Shown here: positions 52,298 to 62,063 of the stretch, in pieces
How positions within the stretch are numbered: the stretch's first letter is position 1
Layout: each line of letters begins with the position of its first letter
DNA from: Gloeobacter violaceus PCC 7421
GTDB lineage: Bacteria; Cyanobacteriota; Cyanobacteriia; Gloeobacterales; Gloeobacteraceae
Direction of reading: 5' to 3'
Length of the DNA: 64,000 bases
Assembly (NCBI RefSeq): GCF_000011385.1
Contig: NC_005125.1
Span: 1,426,001-1,490,000, forward strand
Notes under the pieces: generated by a model
What the model saw: only the letters and a program-made list of their open reading frames with translations
The model's database searches: none
Told to the model about the DNA's origin: nothing
Program-made: the position numbers and the translations under genes

Positions 52298-54969
52298 ATG
52301 AACACATCATCTCGCTTGGGAGGCGCCCTTGCCTGGGCGGTTCTCCTGCCCGCATTCACCGCGGTGCCTGCGGCTTATGCCGGACCCGTCGCCACGGTAG
52401 CGGCCAACAGCCAGACGGTCTCCCTCGAAGGGGCCAAAGCACTGCTCGATCAAAGCCGGGGTCGGGCGGCGGACTTGCAGGCCCGACCGGCGTTGTGGGA
52501 CTGGACGGCCCCGGTGACAGCCCAGGCACCGACGCCGCCTCCGGCACCGACCCCGGCCGAACCAGCCCCGGCCGACCAGCCTGCCGACGAAACGACCGAC
52601 ATTCTCGATGAAGTCTCGGTGACGGCCACCCGCCGCCTCACCCGCCAGCGGGACATCACCGCCACGACTTATTCCGTTAAGCGGGAGGACTTTGCAGCCC
52701 AGGGCGCCCAGACGGCGACCGACGCGCTGCAGATTATTCCTGGATTTATTGGTCAGCCGTCTTTGGGCGGCGTGCGCAACGCCGGCGGCAACTTCCTGCG
52801 CGGCTTCAACGATCAGCGCTTCTTGGTGTTGCGCGACGGGCTCGCCCAGACCTTCCCCCAGAACGGCCGCTCCGCCGTTGCCCAGTTTTTGCTGGATGAT
52901 CTCGAGCGCATCGAGGTGGTGACCGGCGGTGCGACGCTTCGGTACGGCTCGGGCTCGGTAGGGGGTGTCATCAACTTGATCACCGAGACGCCCAAGGGGC
53001 TCCCTAAGCTGACGCTCGAATACCAGGCCGGTTCCTATGGATTTTCGCGCTACCTGGGCAAGTACGGTGGCGGCGACGACACCTTCAGCTACAACTTCGC
53101 CTTTTCGAGCCTGGTAGCCTTCAACAACTATCCCTTCAAATACACCATCCCGAGTTCAGCCCAGTACTACGGACCGACAGTCAACCAGAACTCCCAGGTC
53201 ACCACCCCCAATATCGATCCGAGTATCTATCCCAACGGCACCAACTCCTTCGGCTATGGCGGCCCGGGCGACCCGGACAACAGCGGCGCCGTCGATCTGT
53301 TCGGCTTCATGAAACCCGAGCTTGGCCCACCCATCACCATCCAGGGCATTGCCGACTCCTCCTACAACGCTCAGGACAACTACACCGCCAAGCTGGTCTT
53401 CAAACCCGATCCCACCAACCGGTTGACCCTACGTGCCAACCAAGCCAACCGCAACTTTGACGATCAAGGTCCCGGCGCCAATTCTTTCAACAACTGCATC
53501 ACCGGCTTTTCGGCCGACCCCAACGGCACCATCAGCGGCGACCGCTTCGTGCCGCTCGACCGCAACGGCAATGAAGTAGCCTGCACAGGAGGGCAGTTCG
53601 CGGTGGGAACAGCGACCACCCAGTTCCAGTTCGGCTTTCCCAATGCCTTTAATGCCAGCACCGACGGCAGGGTCACTTTTCCGACGGGTGTTCCTTACCC
53701 GGCTGCCGAGGCGGCCGTGGGCAACATTTTGTTCTTCCAAAAGCGCAACACCGCCAACACCGACATCTCGTTCAACTGGGATTATGAGCTGACGCCCACG
53801 ACTTCGGTCAACAGCTACGTTTACTACTTGCGACAGTTGTTTACCACCTTCCGCCCCTCGCCCTACTTCATCAACACCAACATCTTCGGTATCGATCCGA
53901 CCGGTGCCGGTAATCTCAACCGCATCGATTTTCAGGGGGCGACCCAGCCCTATTCCGACGGCCAGAAGTTCGAAGCACAGACGGCACTCAACTGGCAGCT
54001 TTCGCCCGGCCAGAATCTCCAGTTCGGCGTCAACTTTGTCGAAGACCGGGTCAACCAGCAGCAGAGTCGCGGCAGCAGCTTCTTCACTCGGGCCATCGCC
54101 CGCACGTCGATTTTTCTGATCGACGACATCAGCTTCAGCGAACAGCTTAAAGCCAATATCGGCTTGCGCTGGACGAGCAGCTCCCAGTTCGGCGAAGTGC
54201 TCTCCCCCGGCGTCGGCGTGCGCTACAGCCCGACCAACTGGATTTCGCTGCGCAGCAACTGGTCGCAGGTCTTCAACGCCCCCAACATCGCCGATCTGTA
54301 CGTGATTTCGGGCCTCTTCATCGACAACCCGGATCTGCGGCCCGAGACCGGCATCACCTACGATGTGGGCATCGACCTTACCCCGGCACCGAACCTGGGT
54401 TTCCGGTTCACCTACTTCAGCACCTACCTCAACGACACCTTCACAGCGATCACCTTCGTCAACCCCGACGCGGACAATCCCGATTCGCCGACCTTTCAGT
54501 CGCCGATCGTCCAGCAGATCCAGAACATCGCCGGGCAGCGCGCCCGGGCATCGAGGCGGAGGCTAACTGGGCGATTACCAACGAATTGCGCCTGCGGGCG
54601 GCATGGACGAACACGGATGCGCGCAATTTCGGCCTGGTAGACTCCATCGTCAACGGAGCCTACTTCTACCAGTATCAAAATGGCAGTATTCCCTTCAACA
54701 ACCTGGTGGCCACCCTCACCTATGCCAATAAAGGATTGCTAGTCGGTTTAACTGGGCGCTACGATTCGGGCAAGCGGCGTTTCGGGTCCAATGTCTTCGT
54801 TCCTTCCTGGGCGACTCTGGATCTGGCGGTCGAAATCCCGATCACCTCCTTTTTCACCCTCACCGGCAACGTCTTCAACCTGACCGATACCCAGTTCGAA
54901 TTTCTTGACGGCAATCCGGCACCGGGAACCACCTTCCGCGTCGGAGGCCGCTTCGAAATCGGCGGGTAA
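52298..54969 (+). pseudogene. TonB-dependent receptor 1, frameshifted near the 3' end
   Basis: An outer-membrane siderophore-type receptor of about 890 residues with a signal peptide (LLPAFTAVPAAYAGP). It has a short conserved N-terminal region (SLEGAKALLDQSR and LWDWTAP), a TonB-box-like ILDEVSVTATRR, a plug with GGVRNAGGNFLRGFNDQRF and IEVVTGGATLRYGSGSVGGV, and a beta-barrel. The frame is lost at about 54542-54548: after GQRA the sequence lacks one base, and GIEAEANW continues in another frame to the barrel end FRVGGRFEIGG at 54966. Comparison with receptor 2 (NLASRYASGLEVDARW) confirms one missing base in a C/G run. It may be a sequencing error or a recent inactivation. The unbroken part ends at 54640. 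Confidence 0.85.
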
Positions 54970-54997
54970 CCCGCACTCCAGCTCCAATCACGATTCG

Positions 54998-55023
54998 ACC
55001 GCCCCGCCTGGGGCGGTTTTTGT
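54998..55023 (+). terminator. Rho-independent terminator after TonB receptor 1
   Basis: ACCGCCCC, loop GCCT, GGGGCGGT is followed directly by TTTT. It starts about 30 bp past the receptor stop. Confidence 0.9.
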
Positions 55024-55070
55024 CTACGCAGGGGCGTATATTGGGGACAAGCGTCCGTGGAGGAGCCCCA

Positions 55071-55763
55071 ATGGTCTCCCTTTCTCCCTTTGCAACCGAT
55101 ATCCATTACCCCAGCGGCGACGGTGAACCTGTGGCGGAAACCTTCGTACACCTCTACGCCATCCTCGTCACCCTGGAGGTGCTCAGGCAGTACCTCGCGG
55201 GACGCCAGGCCACGGTGCTTGCCAACCAGTTTCTCTACTACGCCCAGGGTTACCCGAAATTGCGGGTGGCCCCCGACGTGATGGTCATCTTCGATGTCGC
55301 CCCGGGTGGGCGCGACAGCTTCAGAATCTGGGAGGAGGGTCAGGTACCGGCCGTTGTCTTTGAGATCACCTCCAAAAAGACCCAGGACAAAGACCTGGAG
55401 ACTAAAAGGGATCTCTACGAAAGCCTGGGGGTCCGGGAGTACTGGTTGTTCGATCCACAAGGGGAGTGGATCGAAGAGAAGCTGCTGGGTTACCGCTTAG
55501 CCCGCATCGAGACGGAAGTGGAACCGACCGATCGCTACATCCGCATCCGCGACGGCCGCAGTGAACCGCTAGGGCTGCGCCTGCAGATCGAGGGTGAGCT
55601 GATCGGTTTTTACCGGGAAGATACCGGGCAGAAATTGCTTATCCCTTCAGAGCTGGCTGAGGAGTTGACGCGCGAAAGCCAAGCCCGTCGGCAGGCGGAG
55701 CAAAGGGCCGAGGTTCTTGCACAACGGCTGCGGGAATTGGGGGTCGATCCGGATACCCTTTGA
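55071..55763 (+). CDS. Uma2-family (DUF820) endonuclease-like protein
   Basis: A 230-residue Uma2 protein starting at ATG 55071 (MVSLSPFATDIHYPSGD). Core parts are KLRVAPDVMVIFDV, VPAVVFEITSKKTQDKDLETK and YESLGVREYWLFDPQ. The tail AQRLRELGVDPD closely resembles that of the Uma2 gene at 25876. It stands alone behind the TonB receptor 1 terminator. Confidence 0.88.
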   Translation: MVSLSPFATDIHYPSGDGEPVAETFVHLYAILVTLEVLRQYLAGRQATVLANQFLYYAQGYPKLRVAPDVMVIFDVAPGGRDSFRIWEEGQVPAVVFEITSKKTQDKDLETKRDLYESLGVREYWLFDPQGEWIEEKLLGYRLARIETEVEPTDRYIRIRDGRSEPLGLRLQIEGELIGFYREDTGQKLLIPSELAEELTRESQARRQAEQRAEVLAQRLRELGVDPDTL

Positions 55764-55860
55764 ACTATCCCCCCGCGCGGCGCCGGACGGCAGGGCGCTA
55801 TGCCGTTACCGGTCGATTCCAACTTGATAGCATTCAGGGGTAAACCGCCATCTTCCTGTC

Positions 55861-56106
55861 ATGAGTACCGAACAGCGTTTGGACCGTATCGAAAACATTC
55901 TCGAAGTGCTGGCCCGCGAAACGCTCTCCAATACCCGCGCCATCGCGGCGGGTGCCGGGGTGGCAGCGGCCAACGCCCAAGCGATTGGGGCCAACGCCCA
56001 AGCCATTGCCGCCAATGCCCAGGCGATCGCGCAAATGACCGAAGGTATCCAGCAACTCAAGCGGACCGTGGACTATCTGATGAGCCAGGACGGAGGTGCA
56101 GCTTGA
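55861..56106 (+). CDS. Small coiled-coil repeat protein
   Basis: An 81-residue protein starting MSTEQRLDRIENILEVL. Residues 36-57 are three copies of a seven-residue repeat (NAQAIGA, NAQAIAA, NAQAIAQ) that fits a trimeric or higher coiled coil with Asn at a core position. The ends are helical as well. No other domain is seen. Similar short heptad-repeat proteins are common in cyanobacteria and often sit near Uma2 genes; a role is unknown. Confidence 0.65.
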   Translation: MSTEQRLDRIENILEVLARETLSNTRAIAAGAGVAAANAQAIGANAQAIAANAQAIAQMTEGIQQLKRTVDYLMSQDGGAA

Positions 56107-56110
56107 AGCA

Positions 56111-58006
56111 TCATCGATTTTCCCCATCTTCCAGGGCGGCGCGTAAAGGCCTGAGGTGCGCGGCATAGTGGCGGGCGCGCCCTACCGAACTGTCGTAGAC
56201 AGGACGGCGCACCTGGTCGTAACTGGCGGTGTTGACGAAGCGCTCGGATTCCCAGAAGCGCAGGCAGCTTTCTTGCCACTCCAGGCCGCAGAAGGTCACC
56301 AGTGCGCGGCTGACGGCTTGCGGATCGGCCACGAGCGCTTCATAGCTCACCTCCAGCATGGGCAGGGGCAATACCGAGCGCCAGTGGGCCATCAGCCGCT
56401 CGTACTGCCGATAATAAAAACCCAGGTGCGCCAGATCGCCGCTGTAGGGATGCCTGAGGCCAAAATTTTGGAAATGGCACGATAGACAAGTGTCGAGCGG
56501 ATCGCGAAGGCAGTGGATGATCCGCGCCCCCGGAAACAATCGCGCGATGAGCCCCAGGTGCAGGTAGTTCTGCGGCAACTTGTCGGTGACGCGCAGGGTG
56601 GAGGGCGAGAGTTGCTCCAGACGGTCCAGATAGCGCCGGGCCAGAGTATGCAAAGCTTCCGGCGCGAGTTCGAGGACACCGGCCGGGTAATTTTCAACTG
56701 CTGTGGCGAGCATAAACAGGTCGACCAACTCCCCGGCGGCGTGGATACCGCTGTGGCGGGAGAGAATTTGCTCCACCAGACTGGTGCCGGAGCGCGGCAT
56801 GCCGACGATGAATATCGGCTTTTCGGTGGCCAGGCCCGAGCGGGGTAGTCGGGCCGGCCGCTCGGCGCTGAAAGTCTGAACGATCGCGTCGATCGTCCCG
56901 GCCCAGGCGGTCGGATCGAACGTGAGCGGTTCCAGCGCGTGGGCCTGCCGCAGGTGCTCAAAAGCCTCGTCATAGCGGCCGAGCGCATCGTACAGATTCG
57001 CCAGCCGAAACAACAGCAGCGCCCGATCTTGCGGGGGGCCGGTCCGCGCCAGCACGCCCGCGAGTACGTCGAGCGCCCGCTCGGATTGCCCCAACCGCTC
57101 GCAGACGATTCCCCAGACGATGGCGACGCGCAGGTTCGCGGTGCGGCCGTCGGCTAGAGGAACCAGCAGGTTGCCTGCCGCTTCGTATTCGCGGCGCTTT
57201 TCGTGGAGGGAGGCGAGCCCCGCCACCGCCTCCGGATCGCCCGGATTGAGGGTCAGTGCCCGCCGGTAGAGTGCTTCGGCCTCGCCGTGCACCCCTTGCT
57301 GCTCAAAAGCCATGGCCAGGTTGCAGAGGATCACCGGCTCGTCGGGGGTGACCGCCAGAGCCTCGCGGTACCAACCGACGGCCTCCTCTACCTGATCCTC
57401 GATTTTGCAGATGAGCCCCAGGTTGGCCCGGGCCGCTGCCGAGCCCGCGTCCAGTGCCGCTACCCGTAAGTAATGTTCGCGCGCTTCCGGCAGTCTGCCT
57501 TGTTGCTGCAGTATGTACCCCAATCGAAAATGCGCCGTCGCCAGATCGGGGTCAATGGCGAGGGCCTGGCGGTAGCAGCCTGCCGCCCGCTGCCAGTCGC
57601 CCTGGGCCATGAGCAAATGGCCTAGTTCCAGGTGCGCCCCGGTGTGGTCGTGGCGGATGGCCAGGGTCTGCTGAAAGGCCGCAGCCGCCCGGCCCGGCGC
57701 CCCCAGCCGGGCGTAGGCGACGGCCAACTGGAAGCTGGCCTCGGCAAAATCGGGCTGCAGCCGTAGGGCCTGCTCAAAGCTCGCAGCGGCTGCCTGCAAC
57801 TGGCCCTGGGAGGCGAGGACAACCCCCAGGCCAAAGTGCGCTTCGACCAGTCCGGGTTCGAGGCGCACCGCCCGGCGAAAACAGCCGATCGCCTCGGTCA
57901 GTTGATTTTGCTTGCGCAGTTGCTCCCCGCGCCCGCAGGCGGTGCGGGCATCCTCGACAGTGGACCGGGTAGGGCCGGGTTTGGGACGTTTCGATTTGGC
58001 TGCCAT
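56111..58006 (-). CDS. TPR-repeat sulfotransferase
   Basis: A 631-residue protein. The N-terminal 330 residues consist of about nine tetratricopeptide repeats (for example AHFGLGVVLASQGQLQAAAA). The C-terminal 270 residues are a sulfotransferase domain with the PAPS 5'-phosphosulfate loop FIVGMPRSGTSLVEQIL (about residue 395) and the 3'-phosphate region RLFPGARIIHCLRDP. Bacterial enzymes of this design sulfate proteins or polysaccharides. There is no signal peptide. It is divergent from TonB receptor 2, and its start at 58006 is preceded by no strong ribosome-binding site. Confidence 0.9.
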   Translation of the reverse strand: MAAKSKRPKPGPTRSTVEDARTACGRGEQLRKQNQLTEAIGCFRRAVRLEPGLVEAHFGLGVVLASQGQLQAAAASFEQALRLQPDFAEASFQLAVAYARLGAPGRAAAAFQQTLAIRHDHTGAHLELGHLLMAQGDWQRAAGCYRQALAIDPDLATAHFRLGYILQQQGRLPEAREHYLRVAALDAGSAAARANLGLICKIEDQVEEAVGWYREALAVTPDEPVILCNLAMAFEQQGVHGEAEALYRRALTLNPGDPEAVAGLASLHEKRREYEAAGNLLVPLADGRTANLRVAIVWGIVCERLGQSERALDVLAGVLARTGPPQDRALLLFRLANLYDALGRYDEAFEHLRQAHALEPLTFDPTAWAGTIDAIVQTFSAERPARLPRSGLATEKPIFIVGMPRSGTSLVEQILSRHSGIHAAGELVDLFMLATAVENYPAGVLELAPEALHTLARRYLDRLEQLSPSTLRVTDKLPQNYLHLGLIARLFPGARIIHCLRDPLDTCLSCHFQNFGLRHPYSGDLAHLGFYYRQYERLMAHWRSVLPLPMLEVSYEALVADPQAVSRALVTFCGLEWQESCLRFWESERFVNTASYDQVRRPVYDSSVGRARHYAAHLRPLRAALEDGENR

Positions 58007-58181
58007 CGCCGGGTTCTCGTAATTGGCCTTTGCCGACGGACTTTGCTGTCAGAATGATACGGACATATTGATTGTTAACCGACTTGTGCACTGTCCGACC
58101 ACAATTTGTTCACGCTGATCGACAATTCAAGTCCCAATCTGGTATTAGACTAAAGAATCCCGCTTTCGCAAGGTGGGACTC

Positions 58182-58208
58182 ATGGATTTCCACTGTGGTA
58201 TGGAGTGA
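58182..58208 (+). promoter_or_regulatory. Conserved nine-codon upstream frame, receptor 2 leader
   Basis: ATG GAT TTC CAC TGT GGT ATG GAG TGA encodes MDFHCGME and ends directly at the receptor start codon. The same-length frame precedes receptor 3. It contains the GGAG that could serve as ribosome-binding site for the receptor, so it may simply be a conserved translation-initiation region. Confidence 0.4.
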
Positions 58209-60896
58209 ATGGAAATGAATAATACGATCCAACGCAAGTTGGGATCAGGTTTAGTCTGGGCGGCACTGCTGCCTGCTATGTCCACCGGTCTGTTGAACTC
58301 AGCAGCATTTGCTCAACCCGACCAGATTGCCGGTCTGCCCCAAAATGCCGTTGCTCGCGCCGCAGAAGCGAAAAGTCAAACCCTGAGCATCGAAGGGGCC
58401 AAGCAGCTTCTCGAAAAGTCCAGCGCTAAAGCTAACGATCTGACTTACCGCCCGGCGATGTGGGACTGGACAACACCCGCCACGGTCCAGAGCGGCGGGG
58501 AACCGCAGACCGCCCAGGCGACCCCGTCTACCCCGCCTGCCGCTGAACCGGCACCTGCCGATCCTGCTGCCGAACCCAATGAGCAGACCGATATTCTCGA
58601 CGAAGTGTCGGTGACCGCCACCCGCAGGCTCACCCGGGCGCGCGACACCACCGCGACCACCTACACCATCAACCGGGAAGACTTCCAGAAGCAGGGGGCC
58701 ACCACCGTCACCGACGCGCTGCTGTTGGTGCCCGGCTTCGTCGGACAGCCCTCCCTGGGCGGTGTTCGCAACGCTGCGGGCAACTTTTTGCGCGGTTTTG
58801 ACGACCAACGCTTCCAGGTGCTCAAAGACGGCTTACCCTTGCAGCGTTCCTCCAACAACCGCACCGACGTCTCCCGCTTCCAGGTAGCCGACCTCGAACG
58901 CATTGAAGTGGTCACCGGCGGGGCGACGCTGCGCTACGGCTCCGGTGCGGTGGGCGGGGTGATCAACCTCATTACCGAGACGCCCAAGGGGCCGCCGAAG
59001 CTGACGCTCTCTTACGAAGCGGGCAGCTACGGATTTTCGCGCTATCTCGCCAAGTACGGCGGGGGCGACGACACCTTCAGCTACAACCTGGTCTTCACCA
59101 GCACCGTCGCTTTCAACAACTATCCCTTTTCTTACACCCTGCCCAACTCCGCCCAGTTCTATCCGCAGGGCACGCTCGTGCCGAACCCCAACTTCGCCTC
59201 CGACCCGGAGAACCAGCCGGAGACGGTCGACCTGTTCGGTTATCTGCAGCCCGAAGTGGGACCGCCCATCAAGGTACAGGGGACGGCCGATGTGGCCTTC
59301 AACGCCAGCGACACCTACTCGGGCAAGCTGACCTTCAAGCCCGATCCGAGCAACCGCCTGACTTTCCGGGTCAGCCAGCAGAATAGCCGCAACGCCCAGA
59401 ACGGGCCGGGAACCTACAGCTTCAGCACCTGCTTCGGCGGGCCGAGCGCTTCACCCAACGGCACGTTGAACCTGGAGCGCTTCTTGCCCCTGGACGCCAA
59501 CGGCAACGAGGTCGCCTGCAGCCCGCAGCGCTTTTTGGTCAACACCCGCTCCAACCTGCTGACCTTCGGCGGCTCTCCTTTTACTTATACCCAGTCGCTC
59601 TCGGGGGTGCCTCTGGCCCCCGGGCAGGCCTACCCGACGGCGGAAGGGGCGATTGGCACCATCGACTTTTTCGCGGTGACCAGCCAGTCACAGACGGAAG
59701 TGGCCCTGCAGTGGGACTACGACATCACCCCGACCACCAGCCTCAACAGCTACATCTACTACTTCAAGTTCTCCGGCAACGGCAGCCGCCCCCCCCAGTT
59801 CGGCGTCAATACCAATATTCTGGGCGGCGCTCCCGCTCTATCGCTCGGTCCGCTTTCCCAGCCCTTTTTCGAAGGCCAGCTCTTTGCCATCGAGTCGGTG
59901 CTCAACCACCGCTTCAGCCCCGGCGGCAACATCCAGTTTGGTGTGAACGTCCGCGAGGACCGTTCCTACCAGCAAAAAGCGGGCGGCAGCACCTTCTTCG
60001 ACCGGGCCTTCACCCGCTCCTCGGTCTTCGCCATTGCCGACATCAGCTTCAGCGACCAGTTCAAGGCCAACCTGGGCGCCCGATTCACCTACTCGAACCA
60101 GTACGGCACGGTGGGCACCCCGGCGGTGGGTCTGCGCTACACGCCCGCCAACTTCATCTCGTTCCGCACCAACTACTCCTACGTTTTCAACTCGCCCAGC
60201 CTGTCGGACCTGTTCGTGGGCAGTCCGCAAGGACCGTTCTTTCAGAACCCGAATCTGCGGCCGGAGGCGGGCGTCACCTGGGACGCGGGCATCGACCTCA
60301 CGCCGGCCCCCAACGTCGGCATCCGCGCCACCTACTTCAACACCTACCTCGACGGGGTGATCAGCACGGTCGTCTTCCCCAACCCGGACTTCATCAACTT
60401 CGCCCTCACCCCCGGATTTACGCCCTTTTTGCAGCAGCAGCGCAACCTGGCCAGCCGTTACGCCTCGGGCCTCGAGGTGGACGCCAGGTGGCAGGTGAAT
60501 CCCGAGGTGTCGCTGCGGGCGGTGTGGACGAACCAGGACGCACGGGCCTACGGATTTACAGACAGCATCGACCAATCGACCTTCCCGTTCTTCTACGGAT
60601 TCCAAGATCCCAACATTCCCTTCAACAACGTGGTCGTCTCGGCCACCTACGCCACCAAGGGGCTGACGGCGACACTGCTGGGCCGCTACGACAGCGGCAA
60701 GCGGCGCTTCGCTTCGACGGAATATATACCTGACTGGTTCACGCTGGACTTGAACGTGGAGGTGCCGATCACGTCGTTCTTTATCCTGACGGGCAGCGTC
60801 TTTAACATCACCGATACGCAGTACCAGTACCTCGACGGCATCCCGGCACCGGGGACAACCTTCCGGGTGGGCGGGCGCTTCGAGATTGGTGGCTGA
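58209..60896 (+). CDS. TonB-dependent receptor 2
   Basis: An 895-residue outer-membrane receptor that probably imports ferric siderophores or similar complexes using TonB-ExbB-ExbD energy. It has a signal peptide (LLNSAAFAQPDQ, about residues 1-37), the shared N-terminal element (SIEGAKQLLEKSS and MWDWTTP), a TonB-box-like ILDEVSVTATRR, the plug (GGVRNAAGNFLRGFDDQRF) and a 22-strand-type barrel ending in FRVGGRFEIGG. It is strongly related to receptors 1 and 3. The start is ATG 58209; the in-frame ATG six bases later is better spaced from GGAG and could be the real one. Confidence 0.93.
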   Translation: MEMNNTIQRKLGSGLVWAALLPAMSTGLLNSAAFAQPDQIAGLPQNAVARAAEAKSQTLSIEGAKQLLEKSSAKANDLTYRPAMWDWTTPATVQSGGEPQTAQATPSTPPAAEPAPADPAAEPNEQTDILDEVSVTATRRLTRARDTTATTYTINREDFQKQGATTVTDALLLVPGFVGQPSLGGVRNAAGNFLRGFDDQRFQVLKDGLPLQRSSNNRTDVSRFQVADLERIEVVTGGATLRYGSGAVGGVINLITETPKGPPKLTLSYEAGSYGFSRYLAKYGGGDDTFSYNLVFTSTVAFNNYPFSYTLPNSAQFYPQGTLVPNPNFASDPENQPETVDLFGYLQPEVGPPIKVQGTADVAFNASDTYSGKLTFKPDPSNRLTFRVSQQNSRNAQNGPGTYSFSTCFGGPSASPNGTLNLERFLPLDANGNEVACSPQRFLVNTRSNLLTFGGSPFTYTQSLSGVPLAPGQAYPTAEGAIGTIDFFAVTSQSQTEVALQWDYDITPTTSLNSYIYYFKFSGNGSRPPQFGVNTNILGGAPALSLGPLSQPFFEGQLFAIESVLNHRFSPGGNIQFGVNVREDRSYQQKAGGSTFFDRAFTRSSVFAIADISFSDQFKANLGARFTYSNQYGTVGTPAVGLRYTPANFISFRTNYSYVFNSPSLSDLFVGSPQGPFFQNPNLRPEAGVTWDAGIDLTPAPNVGIRATYFNTYLDGVISTVVFPNPDFINFALTPGFTPFLQQQRNLASRYASGLEVDARWQVNPEVSLRAVWTNQDARAYGFTDSIDQSTFPFFYGFQDPNIPFNNVVVSATYATKGLTATLLGRYDSGKRRFASTEYIPDWFTLDLNVEVPITSFFILTGSVFNITDTQYQYLDGIPAPGTTFRVGGRFEIGG

Positions 60897-61423
60897 CGTT
60901 ACCAGCAAGAGAAAACGATTCGTTCGTTGTTTGGGACATAGATTCTGAGCCAGAACAAAAACATCGGTCCATTTGGGCCGATGTTTTTGTTCTGGCATTG
61001 TTTCCAATACTGGAGCGATGGGAATGGAAAAACTTGTCTATCTCCTAGACAAGTCAAAGATCCCGAGTCGCAGCACTGGCGAACTCTATCGGTGTCATCC
61101 AAACTAGAGAACTATGCAGACGATACTGATTATAATCCGCACACCATTTCGCTAGTTTCTGTTAAGGGTCCGGCGAACTCAAGAACCAGTACTAATTTGA
61201 TCACTCCTAACAAAACTAACCAATTACCTATTGAACAATCCGTAGTAGGCGCGGTCCAGGTTTACGGGTCTAGTCCAAGAAACTTCAAAAATATTTACAG
61301 ATCGTCTCAAAAAAACTGTACATTCATTTGTTGAAATTTAAGTGGATATAGTATACCCTCTATTATAGTTTGACCATTCCAATATTTCTACTTGTCTCAT
61401 TCGAATCTATTCTGGAGTGCAAT
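60897..61423. other. AT-rich intergenic stretch with terminator and a palindrome
   Basis: The left part holds the receptor 2 terminator. A 9-bp-arm palindrome lies at 61032-61054 (ACTTGTCTA, loop TCTCC, TAGACAAGT). From 61100 to 61370 the sequence is AT-rich without a convincing gene, although a plus-strand frame is open from 60981 to 61334. Confidence 0.4.
60952..60993. terminator. Rho-independent terminator after TonB receptor 2
   Basis: AGAACAAAAACATCGG pairs with CCGATGTTTTTGTTCT over a small loop. The long T-run on the plus strand fits the receptor 2 transcript, and the mirrored A-run makes it work in both directions. Confidence 0.9.
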
Positions 61424-61744
61424 ATGCGGGTAATAGTTGCTGCTGTCTTGTCTTCCTTGATTGCTTTTCCTGCCTTCTCAGCTCCGCAGGAACTGAGCAA
61501 GGATTTCGCTACTCTCTCTGATCAGACTGCTTCAGCAATATCAAGAGTCAACTGTCTGGCAAGAAAGTCTGAATTCGGAACGCTCGCCGTGAAAGAGAGA
61601 GGCGCGATTGACAGTGCAATCATCGGCAATTCCGAGACATGCGTACCCCGGTGTAAAGCGACTTGTATCATATTCCCAATTGGCACCAATGAGTGGTCAG
61701 CTTGCTACGAAACGTGCATTTCTCTTTGTGCCGGCAGTTTATAA
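61424..61744 (+). CDS. Secreted Cys-rich protein with CxxxCxxxC pairs
   Basis: A 106-residue protein starting at ATG 61424 with CTGGAG in front. Residues 1-20 form a signal peptide (VVAAVLSS-like core, ending AFSAPQ). Seven cysteines remain: Cys44, then Cys73-x3-Cys77-x3-Cys81, a 12-residue loop and Cys94-x3-Cys98-x3-Cys102. Two helices carrying CxxxC repeats and facing each other are the layout of helical-hairpin disulfide peptides. I recognise no named family. The gene is AT-rich, alone between TonB receptors 2 and 3, and not in an obvious operon. Confidence 0.6.
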   Translation: MRVIVAAVLSSLIAFPAFSAPQELSKDFATLSDQTASAISRVNCLARKSEFGTLAVKERGAIDSAIIGNSETCVPRCKATCIIFPIGTNEWSACYETCISLCAGSL

Positions 61745-62063
61745 AATCGCTCAAGCGATGCAGCACATCAAATCAACTGAGCACTAGGGTGAACCCTGAT
61801 CTGGTAGGCAATTCAGTCATGTCTGCCATCGGCGCGCCGATGGGCAGTGCTGTGTAACCCACACAGCGCAGCATTTCGGCGTGCTGCCATAGACGGCTTA
61901 CCCGAGAACTCAGTGAATACTAGCTCTGCTGGCACAGCAGTCGCAGCTGTTGGTCATTTTTTGCGTCTACAAGCTTCAGCTGTACGCAATATGTTCATTC
62001 CGATCGATAACCTAAGGCAAAAGCTGATAAGAGAATTTAGAGTCCCATCTTTTTCTGGGGCTC
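61745..62063. other. Intergenic region upstream of TonB receptor 3
   Basis: The sequence holds the promoter and leader of receptor 3. An open plus-strand frame from 61847 runs into the receptor region and is not coding-like. I see an imperfect inverted repeat near 61828-61848 (CGGCGCGCCGATGGGC) but no clear promoter boxes. Confidence 0.35.

Noticed and set aside
59838-61007. Long minus-strand frame opposite TonB receptor 2
   Set aside because: It mirrors the receptor gene and crosses its terminator; the composition is typical of an antisense shadow.
60981-61334. 117-codon plus-strand frame after TonB receptor 2
   Set aside because: It starts inside the terminator, has no ribosome-binding site, and shows no domain-like pattern.
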